Assembly: GCA_020024475.1 (NCBI GenBank)
Contig: JAHHTS010000011.1
Location: forward strand, 1-43,229
Direction of reading: 5' to 3'
DNA: 43,229 nt
Source of the DNA: Oscillospiraceae bacterium
GTDB taxonomy: Bacteria; Bacillota; Clostridia; Oscillospirales; Ruminococcaceae
The position numbers and the translations under genes are program-made. The notes under the pieces were generated by a model. It was not told the origin of the DNA. It saw only the letters and a list, made by a program, of their open reading frames with translations, and made no database searches. Below are positions 23,903-32,454 of the stretch, one piece after another; position 1 is the stretch's first letter; every line of letters begins with the position of its first letter.

Positions 23903-24418
23903 ATGGCCAGAGCACCTAAAACTGTTGAAAATATGAGCAAAAACCTAACAAAAGAAGAGAAAAAGTACTTAGAACAAGCCGAAAAAGCAACTCTTTCCGG
24001 TTATGAGATAACAGAGTTTGCTAAGACTAAAAAAGATAAGATAGCACATAAGGAGTTCTTAAGGGTAACTAAACTTTTGACAGCGGTAGGCAAAAACGAT
24101 GCTATGTATGAGGCGGTAATCAATGACTATTGCACTTATCTTTCTGATATAGAAAGGTATAGGCGGTATCGAATTAAATTTGAAGATGACATCGATGAAA
24201 TTGAAGATAGTGAAATGGAGACATCGGAAAAATGTAAATTAAAATTCAAAATAAAAGACACGATTTTAAGTTGTGATAAACAAATAAATACACTACAACG
24301 CAAAAGATTTGAAATTGAAAAAGAAACAGGATTTACAGTTGCATCATCACTAAGGAGTATTCCAAAGAAAAAAGAAGAAAAGGTAAGTCCACTAATGGTG
24401 GCCTTAAGTAATGATTGA
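23903..24418 (+). CDS. terS: terminase small subunit (P27-like)
   Basis: 171 aa. It begins with an N-terminal DNA-recognition part (MARAPKT, then a helical region) and continues with the long amphipathic helices typical of the phage P27 small-terminase family; a C-terminal KKKEEKVSPLMVAL tail may contact the large subunit. ATG at 23903 is chosen over one at 23894 because AAAGGAG (23889-23895) overlaps the earlier codon. It overlaps terL by 8 nt. Confidence 0.82.
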   Translation: MARAPKTVENMSKNLTKEEKKYLEQAEKATLSGYEITEFAKTKKDKIAHKEFLRVTKLLTAVGKNDAMYEAVINDYCTYLSDIERYRRYRIKFEDDIDEIEDSEMETSEKCKLKFKIKDTILSCDKQINTLQRKRFEIEKETGFTVASSLRSIPKKKEEKVSPLMVALSND

Positions 24419-26084
24419 AAATAGTAAGGCTGTTACATATGCTAAATGGTGCATAAAGTCTAAAAATAAAAAGGTTCCTGTTTATGTAAAGAAACAAGCT
24501 AAGCAGTGGTTACACATTGTAAATGGTAAAAATAAGAATGCGTATGTGTGTCCAAATTCATATAAAAAGATTTGTAACCTACTAAAAATTATGATACACC
24601 CAGATTTAGGTTGCGCAATGTACGACGGGCTTGAAGATTATGCGTGGTTTTTCATTGTGGCTACCTTGTGCACTAAAAATAGGGCAGACGATAACCGATA
24701 TTATCAAACGGCTGTACTAGAAATTGCTCGTAAGAACTTCAAGACTTTTAACTCAGCGGTTATATTTATCCTTCTGATGTTGACAGAACCTAACTTCTCA
24801 AGATTTTTCTCTGTTGCTCCGGATCTTAGGTTATCAAAAGAGCTGCAGGTTAACATAAAGAAGATTATTAAATCTTCACCAGATATTGTTGATGCATTTA
24901 AGGTTTTAAGAAGTGAAATCAGATGTCAGATAACTGAAAGTGAATTTACACCTCTTGCTTATTCAGAAGATAGGCTTGATGGTAAGCTCGCAAATGCCTT
25001 TTTGGCTGATGAGGCCGGGGCCATGGATGGTTATCCTATCGAGGCAATGCGTTCATCACAGATTACTGTTGCAAATAAATTGGGCATTATCATCTCAACT
25101 CAATATCCTAACGATGACAACGGAATGATTGATGAAATCGATATGAGTAAAAAGTCACTTGATGGACTTATCAATATCGGACACAGATTTTCGTTGCTAT
25201 ATGAACCAGATGATGATTTATTAATCAATGATAAATGGCAAACTGATGATAATGTAATATATCAGGCTAATCCAGTAGCAGTTTCCAATAAACTTGTATT
25301 TGATGCAATCATCGAATTGAGAACAGCGGCGATTCTTTATGATAATAAGAAAGAAAATTTTCTTTGTAAGCACTGTAATATCAAGTATAAAGGCTTAGGT
25401 GCAGAAGGATATATTGATATTACTAAAGTAAAGCAGTGCAAAATACCAAAGAATGATGAGTTCTGGAAAGGCAAAAATGTATATCTTGGGCTGGACTTAT
25501 CACAGACAGAAGATAACACAGCGGTTGCTATGGCTTGTATATATGAAGATAAGCTTTATGCAAAAGTATTTGGTTTTATTCCTGCAGATAGAATTGATAT
25601 CAAGAGCAAAAAAGAAGGTGTTGATTACAACCGACTAGTTAAAAATGGTTGTTGCTATTCTTGTGGGTCAGAGGTTATAGATTATAGATTTGTAGAAAGT
25701 GTAATCTTAAATCTTGAAAGCAAATACGGAGTTAATATTGTTCAGTGCGGTTATGACCGATACAATGCTATATCTACAGTTCAGAAGCTTGAGGCAGAAG
25801 GCATTGAGTGTGTTGAAATTAAGCAGCATTCAAGTGTTTTACATCCAGCAACTAAGCTATTGAAAGAGAAGATATTATCAAAAGAGTTTTGTTATTCAGA
25901 TAATCAGATGTTGGAAATTAACTTTCAAAATGCGAGATGTACACAAGATACTAATCTCAACAAGTATGTGAATAAAAAGAAATCATCGGGTAAGGTTGAT
26001 ATGGTGGTCGCTCTGATCAATGCAGTATATCTTATACAACAGGATATGCTATTTGGCACTGATGATTTTGTAGTACAAATATAA
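24411..26084 (+). CDS. terL: terminase large subunit (HK97-like)
   Basis: 557 aa packaging motor. The ATPase has a degenerate Walker A ARKNFKT (106-112, K111) and Walker B AFLADEAGA (D200, E201). The nuclease domain has LGLDLSQTEDNT (D362) and a C-terminal metal ligand in KVDMVVALINAV (D530). It is of Terminase_1 type, as in HK97 and many Firmicutes siphophages. It cuts at cos and pumps DNA into the prohead through the portal encoded next. Confidence 0.95.
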   Translation: MIENSKAVTYAKWCIKSKNKKVPVYVKKQAKQWLHIVNGKNKNAYVCPNSYKKICNLLKIMIHPDLGCAMYDGLEDYAWFFIVATLCTKNRADDNRYYQTAVLEIARKNFKTFNSAVIFILLMLTEPNFSRFFSVAPDLRLSKELQVNIKKIIKSSPDIVDAFKVLRSEIRCQITESEFTPLAYSEDRLDGKLANAFLADEAGAMDGYPIEAMRSSQITVANKLGIIISTQYPNDDNGMIDEIDMSKKSLDGLINIGHRFSLLYEPDDDLLINDKWQTDDNVIYQANPVAVSNKLVFDAIIELRTAAILYDNKKENFLCKHCNIKYKGLGAEGYIDITKVKQCKIPKNDEFWKGKNVYLGLDLSQTEDNTAVAMACIYEDKLYAKVFGFIPADRIDIKSKKEGVDYNRLVKNGCCYSCGSEVIDYRFVESVILNLESKYGVNIVQCGYDRYNAISTVQKLEAEGIECVEIKQHSSVLHPATKLLKEKILSKEFCYSDNQMLEINFQNARCTQDTNLNKYVNKKKSSGKVDMVVALINAVYLIQQDMLFGTDDFVVQI

Positions 26085-26099
26085 GGAAGGAGAAAGATT

Positions 26100-27593
26100 T
26101 TGTTTCCATGGAAGAAGAAAACAGAAGAAAGAGCCGTTGAAGTCAGCGAAAAAAATGGAGATGAGCTGATTTCAGCGGTTTTTAATTCTGATAAAGTTAG
26201 CAAAGAAATGGCTTTGCAGATACCAGCAATATCGGGTTCAATTGATTTAATAGGCGGAGTTGTAGCAAGCACACCTATTAGACTTTATAAAAGAATAGGC
26301 AATACTATAGAAGAAATCACAAATGATAATCGTATACGATTACTTAATAGTGAAACTGGTGATACATTAGATTCTAATCAATTTTGGAAAGCTGTTGTGA
26401 GAGATTACTATACTGGTAAAGGTGGATATATTTACATAAACAAGTATAGAAATCATGTAAAAAGTCTACATTATGTAGATGAATCTAAAATATCTATTGT
26501 TGATAGAGATAACCCTATTTTCAAAGATTATGACATATATGTTAATGGTCAAAGGTACTGGGATTTTGATTTTATCAAGATTTTAAGAAATACAAAAGAT
26601 GGTGCGAAAGGCTCTTCAATAATTGATGAAAACTCAATGTTAATTCTTGTTAGTTACCAGTCTTTGAAACTTGAATTAAACGCATCAAAACGAGGCGGAA
26701 CTAAGAAAGGTTTTTTAAAATCAGATAGAAAAATTGAAGAAGGTGCTATTGCAAAATTAAAAGCAGGCTTTAGAAGAATGTTTTCTGATGATAGCGAAAA
26801 CTTTATAGTTCTTAATGGTGGTATCGACTTCAAGGAAACATCAAACACTCTTGCAGAAATGCAGCTGAATGAGAATAAGCAAACAAATGCAAATGAAATA
26901 GCAAAGATATTTCATGTTTCTCAAGAGCTTGTTTCAGGTAACGAATCAGATACAACAGCACTTGCAAAACTTGCAGCAATTCCTTTGATGAGTGCAATAG
27001 AATCAGCGCTAAATAAGGACCTTCTCCTTGAAAAAGAAAAGGGCGAATATTATTTTGCATTTGATACTAAGGAACTTTTAAAAGGTGATTTGACCGAAAG
27101 ATTTAATGCTTATAAAACAGCACTTGATGCAAACTTCATGCAGATTGATGAAGTTAGAAGTAAAGAGAATCTTCCAGAACTCGGTTTGGATTTCCTTAAA
27201 CTCGGCTTGCAAGATGTGTTATATAATCCGAAAACTAAAGAAGTATTTACACCTAATACAGGGAAAAGTCAGAAAATAGATGAAAGTTCATTGAAAGAAG
27301 TTTTGGGAAATGATATACTTGAAGAAAGAGGAAACCCTAATCATGACCCAAAGACAGGAAGATTTTCTTCATCAAAGACTAAAACTAAATATGCACCAAC
27401 TAAAAGCAGTAGACCAAGAAAAGGTGTTAAAATGAGCTATAAAAAATATACTGCGTTATGTGGTAAGATTGCCACTAATCACCCAGAATGGAAAGATGGA
27501 ACTCATATTTTTAATGATTCAAATTATGCGTATACTTTAAAGGTTATAGATTATGGAGATTATGAATTTATTAGAAGATATAAAATAAAATGA
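26100..27593 (+). CDS. HK97-family portal protein with accessory C-terminal domain
   Basis: 497 aa; residues 1-400 are a standard portal (IPAISGSIDLIGGVVASTPIRLY, then SQELVSGNESDTTALAKLAAIPL). The start is TTG 26100 with AAGGAG upstream. After about residue 410 comes NPNHDPKTGRF, a sequence that in Firmicutes phages often introduces an unrelated C-terminal cargo domain, and then a 53-residue module beginning MSYKKYTALCG (445-497). That module has its own AAGGTG and ATG (27432) and might also be made separately. The portal core is certain; the tail function is unknown. Confidence 0.92.
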   Translation: MFPWKKKTEERAVEVSEKNGDELISAVFNSDKVSKEMALQIPAISGSIDLIGGVVASTPIRLYKRIGNTIEEITNDNRIRLLNSETGDTLDSNQFWKAVVRDYYTGKGGYIYINKYRNHVKSLHYVDESKISIVDRDNPIFKDYDIYVNGQRYWDFDFIKILRNTKDGAKGSSIIDENSMLILVSYQSLKLELNASKRGGTKKGFLKSDRKIEEGAIAKLKAGFRRMFSDDSENFIVLNGGIDFKETSNTLAEMQLNENKQTNANEIAKIFHVSQELVSGNESDTTALAKLAAIPLMSAIESALNKDLLLEKEKGEYYFAFDTKELLKGDLTERFNAYKTALDANFMQIDEVRSKENLPELGLDFLKLGLQDVLYNPKTKEVFTPNTGKSQKIDESSLKEVLGNDILEERGNPNHDPKTGRFSSSKTKTKYAPTKSSRPRKGVKMSYKKYTALCGKIATNHPEWKDGTHIFNDSNYAYTLKVIDYGDYEFIRRYKIK

Positions 27594-27600
27594 GGTAAGT

Positions 27601-27843
27601 ATGACGGATTATCAGAAAAGACTAAAAGAAAAATATTGGAATACATGGGGGAATATGGATCAAGGGGATGAGTTTTATTTATATATGTTTTTCGCTCCTG
27701 AGCAGTATGACGCAGAAGAAGATGTTATAGACTTTATGGATAAGCACCCACACGCATCTTTTGAAGAACTTTTGGCATTTGTCGATACAGTTATCCCAAC
27801 GATAGAACTTGTTCCCGATGATGAGCTGGAAGATGAAGATTAA
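27601..27843 (+). CDS. small acidic protein after the portal gene
   Basis: 80 aa, strongly acidic (ends in LVPDDELEDED), starting 7 nt after the portal stop. A terminator follows it, so it closes a transcription unit inside the head operon. It is not a normal head gene. Together with the portal's added C-terminal module it resembles a cargo/immunity arrangement, but no family is recognised and the pairing is inferred from position. Confidence 0.65.
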   Translation: MTDYQKRLKEKYWNTWGNMDQGDEFYLYMFFAPEQYDAEEDVIDFMDKHPHASFEELLAFVDTVIPTIELVPDDELEDED

Positions 27844-27870
27844 AGCATAATGAAAAAATTAAATAAATAT

Positions 27871-27905
27871 AAGCACTATGATAAGGTCATAGTGCTTTTT
27901 TATTA
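27871..27905 (+). terminator. terminator inside the head operon
   Basis: AAGCACTATG (27871-27880) pairs with CATAGTGCTT (27888-27897), followed by T-rich sequence. Downstream protease and capsid genes would need read-through, antitermination or their own promoter. Confidence 0.85.
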
Positions 27906-27932
27906 CATTTTTTTTGGAAAGGGGGTGAGAAT

Positions 27933-28520
27933 ATGAGAATAGAAATTAGAGCTGACGGGCGGCATATTTCAGGCTATGTTAATGCCACAGAAAAGCAGAG
28001 CAAACCTGTAATAACACCTTATGGAAAGGTGGTTGAAGTTATTGAACCGAGAGCATTTGAAAGAGCGATTTCAAGAGCTGGAGATGTCAATGTAACAGTA
28101 GATCATGATGATACGCATATCTATGCAAGTACAAAAAGTGGCACATTGACTCTTTACGAAGACGCTATCGGTTTGCACGCCGATGTAATCGTGACGGATG
28201 AAAATCTTGTCAATTTGGCTAAGAAAGGTAAGATAAAAGGTTGGAGCTTTGGTATGTACAATGTTGTTGATGAGCTCGAACAACGAGCAGATGATTTGCC
28301 GCTTAGAAAAATCAAGGACCTTGATTTAGACCATATCACTTTAGTAGTGAATAAAACCCCAGTTTATTCTGCAACTTCGGTAGAAGTTAGAGCAGAAAAA
28401 GAAATTGACCTTGAAGAAAGGTCAATGGAAACCCAATTGGAATTGATACAGGACCGTTCTGTATTTGACTATACCCCTTTTAAAGAAAGAATTGAAAAAA
28501 TTAAAGGAGAAAGCAAATGA
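27933..28520 (+). CDS. HK97-type prohead protease (S78)
   Basis: 195 aa. It cuts the scaffold part from the capsid protein during maturation. Landmarks are GYVNATEKQ...GKVVEVIEPRAF, His58 in VDHD and Ser105 in GWSFGM, matching the Ser-His catalytic pair of the family. GGGGGTGAG precedes ATG. The stop overlaps the capsid gene start (ATGA). Confidence 0.95.
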   Translation: MRIEIRADGRHISGYVNATEKQSKPVITPYGKVVEVIEPRAFERAISRAGDVNVTVDHDDTHIYASTKSGTLTLYEDAIGLHADVIVTDENLVNLAKKGKIKGWSFGMYNVVDELEQRADDLPLRKIKDLDLDHITLVVNKTPVYSATSVEVRAEKEIDLEERSMETQLELIQDRSVFDYTPFKERIEKIKGESK

Positions 28521-29638
28521 AATTTAAGAAACTTATGGAAAAAAGAGCAACACTTCAGGAAGAAATGGAAATGCTCATCAAGACAGCGGAAACAGAAGAA
28601 AGAGCAATGTCCCAAGATGAAATGAAATCTTTTGATGAAAAAGAAAAAGAAATCAAAGATATTGATGAAACACTCTCTCGTGAAGAAAGAGCAAGACTTG
28701 CAGAAAAAGCAAAGACAGACAAAGAAAGCAAAGAAGTTGAAGACAGAGCAGTTGAAGAAGAAAGGGCATTTACAGAGTATATTCTTTCAGCTGTTGAAAA
28801 TCGTTCTGCAGTTCAGCTCACTCAGGGAAATAATGGAGCAATTGTTCCAACAACAATTTCAAATAAAATCATTACAGCAATTAAAGAACAGGTGCCGTTT
28901 CTTAAGTGTGCACAGGTGCTTTCAACATCCGGCAAGCTTTCTGTTCCTGTTTATAATGAGGACGAAACAAACTTTATAAAAGCAGATTATGTAGACGAAG
29001 GCGCAGCACTTACAGACAATGTAGGCAAGTTCACAACAATTGACCTTAATGGATATGTAGTTGGTGCATTGTCACTTATTTCTAATAAGCTTAAAAATAA
29101 CACAGAAATCAATGTAACTGATTTTATTGTTCGGCAAGTGGCCAAGGCTATTTCATCTAAACTTATGACAGAATTTACAGTAGGTTCTACAAAGATTAAA
29201 GGTGTTTGTGAGGCTAAAGCAACAGTAACAGCTGCAAGTGCAACAGCAATTACATACGAAGAATTGCTTAAACTTAAGAGATCTATCAATCAGGCTTACA
29301 GAGCAAATGGTGTATGGATTATGCATCCTGAAACATACACAGTGGTACTTTCACTCAAAGATGCTAATGGTAGACCATACTTTGAAGAAGGTAAGGGTTT
29401 GTTTGGTAGACCAGTAATCGAATCAGAAGATATGGCTAAAATCGGTTCAAGTGCAAAAGTAATTGTTTTTGGCGACTTGGGTTCAGGATATACAATTAAA
29501 GGAACAACAGCGGTTGAAGTTCAGGTTCTTCGTGAAAAGTACATTGATAGAAATATGATTGGGGTTATTGGTTTTGCTGAATATGATGCATCCATTACAG
29601 ACACTAAGGCAATTGGATTGCTCGCAATGGGCGCTTAA
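28517..29638 (+). CDS. HK97-like major capsid protein
   Basis: 373 aa. The first ~75-80 residues are a highly charged coiled coil (the delta/scaffold domain that the protease removes), followed by the capsid fold starting near NRSAVQLTQGNNGAIVPTT with the typical VPFLKCAQVL and VWIMHPETY segments. It directly follows the protease gene with a 4-nt overlap. Many copies would form the icosahedral shell. Confidence 0.95.
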   Translation: MKFKKLMEKRATLQEEMEMLIKTAETEERAMSQDEMKSFDEKEKEIKDIDETLSREERARLAEKAKTDKESKEVEDRAVEEERAFTEYILSAVENRSAVQLTQGNNGAIVPTTISNKIITAIKEQVPFLKCAQVLSTSGKLSVPVYNEDETNFIKADYVDEGAALTDNVGKFTTIDLNGYVVGALSLISNKLKNNTEINVTDFIVRQVAKAISSKLMTEFTVGSTKIKGVCEAKATVTAASATAITYEELLKLKRSINQAYRANGVWIMHPETYTVVLSLKDANGRPYFEEGKGLFGRPVIESEDMAKIGSSAKVIVFGDLGSGYTIKGTTAVEVQVLREKYIDRNMIGVIGFAEYDASITDTKAIGLLAMGA

Positions 29639-29649
29639 GGAGAAAGTAT

Positions 29650-29976
29650 ATGAAATACAAAGCAGTTATTAGTTTTGCTGGTTTGGTTTCTATGTATGCT
29701 GGAGAAGTGAAAGAATTGACAGATGAAGAGTCTGTCAGTCTTCTTTCATGTGGATATATTGAACCAGTAGAAAAAATCAAAGCAGATGAAAAAAGAGTAG
29801 AAGTTCTTGCAGTTTCAGAGTTTCCAACAGAACCGCCTAAAGAAGAAATAGAAGAAGTTCCTGAAGAATCAGCCAAAGAAGAAACTGAAGAAACCGCAGT
29901 AGAACCGGTTAAAGAAGTACTCGAAAAAGTTCTAACAGAACCTAAAAAGACACCAAAGAAAAATTCTAAAAAGTAG
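29650..29976 (+). CDS. hypothetical head-module protein with Glu/Lys/Pro-rich tail
   Basis: 108 aa. The N-terminal ~40 residues (MKYKAVISFAG...GEVKELTDEE) look like a small folded domain, similar to short proteins encoded between capsid and connector genes in Firmicutes phages. The rest is low-complexity EE/PK-rich and probably disordered. AAGGAG lies before ATG. Confidence 0.7.
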   Translation: MKYKAVISFAGLVSMYAGEVKELTDEESVSLLSCGYIEPVEKIKADEKRVEVLAVSEFPTEPPKEEIEEVPEESAKEETEETAVEPVKEVLEKVLTEPKKTPKKNSKK

Positions 29977-29984
29977 GTGTTTAT

Positions 29985-30296
29985 ATGAAAATTAGTGAAA
30001 TAACAGTAGAGGATGTTGCAAATTACTTGCGACTTGAAACTGAAGAATATTTGTATTCAGAAATTGAAGCCATGATGCAGGCAGCAAAAAATGTTATTTC
30101 TTCCTATACTGGACTTCCGCTTATATCAGATGACCCTATTATAGAGACCGTTGATAGCCACGAGGATTTTTATATAGCATTTATGGTACTCGTATCTGAT
30201 ATGTATGAAAATCGTACACTTATCATTGAAAAAGGCGAGATGAATCGTACAGTGCAGATGATTTTAGGTTTGCACGATAATAATTTAGTGGGGTGA
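29985..30296 (+). CDS. head-tail connector (gp6-like)
   Basis: 103 aa, helical. TVEDVANYLRLE...IEAMMQAAKNVISSYTGLP is the usual opening of phage gp6/YqbG-type connector proteins that sit below the portal. It overlaps the next gene by 4 nt or is adjacent to it, depending on that gene's start. Confidence 0.85.
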   Translation: MKISEITVEDVANYLRLETEEYLYSEIEAMMQAAKNVISSYTGLPLISDDPIIETVDSHEDFYIAFMVLVSDMYENRTLIIEKGEMNRTVQMILGLHDNNLVG

Positions 30297-30301
30297 TATC
30301 T

Positions 30302-30640
30302 TTGATAATAAATCCAGGAAGATTTAAGCATTTTATAACTATTCAGAGAAAAGAAATTATTTCCGATAGTGTAGGCAATCAACTTGAGAACTGGGTAGAT
30401 GTTAAAAAGACATATGCTGAAATAAATAATTTATACGGCAGTGAATACTGGGAAGCAGCGGCACATAATCAGCAAGACACCGTTGTATTTACTGTTCGTT
30501 GGTCTAAAAGTCTTGATAGAGCAATGAGAGATTTGACCAATATGAGAATTAGTTTCAAAGGTCAGTTCTATAAAATCATCAGCTTTGATAACATCAAATA
30601 TGATAATAGGCTTTGCAAAATCAAGGCGGTGAACAAATGA
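30302..30640 (+). CDS. head-tail adaptor / head closure protein (SPP1 gp16-like)
   Basis: 112 aa. MIINPGRFKHFITIQRKE...WVDVKKTYAEI...SEYWEAA is typical of the phage head-tail joining family. TTG at 30302 gives the family's usual start and has GGGGTGAT upstream; a GTG at 30293 in the same frame is an alternative that would add three residues. Confidence 0.87.
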   Translation: MIINPGRFKHFITIQRKEIISDSVGNQLENWVDVKKTYAEINNLYGSEYWEAAAHNQQDTVVFTVRWSKSLDRAMRDLTNMRISFKGQFYKIISFDNIKYDNRLCKIKAVNK

Positions 30641-31020
30641 AATGTTCAATAGATGACTTAGCCGATGTTATCATCAATGAGCTTGAAGATTATTCAGATG
30701 ATGTTGCAGCAGGATTGAAAGCTGATGTAAAAGAAGTTGCTGATGAATGCTTAAGAGAAATTAAAGATAACAGTCCAGTAAGAACCGGTAAATATAAAAA
30801 AGGCTGGAGAATGAAAATCGAATTTGAAAGTAATTCAGATATTCGCATTCGTATTTACAACAAGACTAATTATCAATTAACACATTTGTTGGAAAATGGT
30901 CATCCTGGAAGAGGTGGAACACTTAAAGGTTCAGCACATGCACATCCACATATAGGGCCAGCAGAAGAAAAAGCAGAGAAGAAACTTGTAAATAAAGCAG
31001 AAGTAAGGGTAAGAGGATGA
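30637..31020 (+). CDS. HK97 gp10-like tail-completion protein
   Basis: 127 aa. The family pattern is visible: an N-terminal helical part, DNSPVRTGKYKKGWRMK and, later, LLENGHPGRGG...AHPHIGPAEEKAE. It sits between head-closure and tail-terminator genes with ATGA overlaps at both ends. ATG at 30637 with AAGGCGGTGA is the chosen start. Confidence 0.9.
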   Translation: MKCSIDDLADVIINELEDYSDDVAAGLKADVKEVADECLREIKDNSPVRTGKYKKGWRMKIEFESNSDIRIRIYNKTNYQLTHLLENGHPGRGGTLKGSAHAHPHIGPAEEKAEKKLVNKAEVRVRG

Positions 31021-31322
31021 CATTAACAGAATTTAAACAGATACTAGAAAGTACAGGTCTACCAGTCGCATATCGTTACTTTGCTGAAGCACAAAATGCA
31101 CCTTATATTGTTTTTAGTTCTGGTGGTGCAAACAACATCAGCGCAGACGACAAAGTATATGCATCGTTTAATAAAGTAAGGGTAGACCTGTACATAAATA
31201 AAAAAGACATTCAGACAGAGCAAAAATTAGAAAATGCTTTGTCTGATTTTTATTACGAAAAATCTGAAGACTATATTGATAGTTTGAAGATGATACAAAT
31301 AATTTATGAAATGGAGATATAG
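31017..31322 (+). CDS. tail terminator-like protein
   Basis: 101 aa. The pattern LPVAYRYFAEAQNAPYIVF...VYASFNKVRVDLYINKKD matches minor capsid/tail-terminator proteins found just before the tail tube gene in Firmicutes siphophages. It overlaps the preceding gene by 4 nt. Confidence 0.8.
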   Translation: MTLTEFKQILESTGLPVAYRYFAEAQNAPYIVFSSGGANNISADDKVYASFNKVRVDLYINKKDIQTEQKLENALSDFYYEKSEDYIDSLKMIQIIYEMEI

Positions 31323-31325
31323 CAA

Positions 31326-31874
31326 ATGTCAGAAAACAAAGTACAGTTTGGTATCAAGAATGTACACTATGCACCTATGCTCACGGAATCAACTTGGGGC
31401 ACACCAAAGCCTATTCATGGCTCAGTAGCTTTGAACCTAAATCCTATAGGGGAAAGTGGTGTTTTCTATGCCGACAACATAGCTTATTTTCGCTCAGATT
31501 CAAACGAGGGGTATGAAGGTGATATTGAAGTTGCAACACTTCCGGTGGATTTCTACAAAGATATTTATGGATACGAAGAAGGTTCAACATCAAAAGTTCT
31601 TGTGGAAAATTCAAATAAAATTTCTAAAGCGTTTGCGCTTTTATTTGAAGAAGAAGGAGATACATCAGGCACAAAATATGTGGGCTATAAATGTACAGCC
31701 AGCAGACCAAAGAAAACATTTAAAACCAAAGGTAAAGGCTTTGAACCTCAGACATTGTCGATTAGCCTTAAATTTGACCCTATGGAAAATGGTAATGTTA
31801 TTGCGTTTACTCAGTCCACAACCCCTTCTGAAACAGTTCAGAACTGGTATACAAAGGTATTTGAAGAGGTATAA
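31326..31874 (+). CDS. major tail (tube) protein, phi13-type
   Basis: 182 aa. KVQFGIKNVHYAPM...WGTPKPIHGSVALNLNP is typical of the phi13 major tail protein family, which builds the non-contractile tube. Position between tail terminator and chaperone genes agrees. Confidence 0.92.
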   Translation: MSENKVQFGIKNVHYAPMLTESTWGTPKPIHGSVALNLNPIGESGVFYADNIAYFRSDSNEGYEGDIEVATLPVDFYKDIYGYEEGSTSKVLVENSNKISKAFALLFEEEGDTSGTKYVGYKCTASRPKKTFKTKGKGFEPQTLSISLKFDPMENGNVIAFTQSTTPSETVQNWYTKVFEEV

Positions 31875-31876
31875 AA

Positions 31877-32251
31877 ATGGACAGAGTTGTTGAAATGAAT
31901 GGCAAAAAAATTGGATTGAGAGCGACAGCTCTCACACCAAGACTTTACCGTTTCAAAATTGGCCGTGACATGATGAGCGACATGAATAAGCTTAAAAAAT
32001 CATTTGAAAAAGCTGTTGATTCAAAAGGAACAGAAAGCGAAGAAGATGCACAACTTGATGTTTTGGACCTTACAATCTTTGAAAATGTAGCTTATATCAT
32101 GGCGAAACAGTATGACAAGACTTTACCAGATAACATTGACGATTGGCTCGATAACCAGGATGAAGTCTTTACTGTATATGAACTTTTACCTGATATTCTA
32201 GAACTTTGGCAGCTGAATAATCAGACAACATCTATCCCGGCAAAAAAGTAG
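31877..32251 (+). CDS. tail assembly chaperone (gpG-like)
   Basis: 124 aa, acidic and helical, encoded between the tube and tape-measure genes. Just before its stop is the heptamer A-AAA-AAG (32242-32248) in the correct frame for -1 slippage. A minority of ribosomes would continue into the next frame to give a longer gpGT product. The chaperone coats the tape-measure protein before tube assembly. Confidence 0.88.
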   Translation: MDRVVEMNGKKIGLRATALTPRLYRFKIGRDMMSDMNKLKKSFEKAVDSKGTESEEDAQLDVLDLTIFENVAYIMAKQYDKTLPDNIDDWLDNQDEVFTVYELLPDILELWQLNNQTTSIPAKK

Positions 32252-32454
32252 CCGGCACCACACGAGAACCAACAGGCGCAACCTTTATGCTCAGATGTGC
32301 CGAACTACACCTTACAATGGAAGACTTGGATAGTATGACAATAGGCATGGTATACGATATGCTCATCGAAAGAGACAATGACTCATATGATTACCCGATA
32401 AAAGGCGAGCCTGGAACATTAAAAGATTTCTTACGAGGTGGTGCAAATGGCTAA
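32248..32454 (+). CDS. -1 frameshift extension of the tail chaperone (gpT part)
   Basis: 68 codons read only after -1 slippage at A-AAA-AAG (32242-32248). They have no start codon of their own at the front and extend the 124-aa chaperone to about 192 aa. The product continues VAGTTREPTGATFMLRCAEL and ends in GGANG, overlapping the tape-measure start. The layout is the same as gpG/gpGT of lambda-like phages. Confidence 0.85.
   Translation, partial: VAGTTREPTGATFMLRCAELHLTMEDLDSMTIGMVYDMLIERDNDSYDYPIKGEPGTLKDFLRGGANG

Noticed and set aside
31513..31893. 126-codon basic frame overlapping the major tail protein gene
   Set aside because: It is in another frame of a confident tail-tube gene and has a composition typical of a shadow frame.
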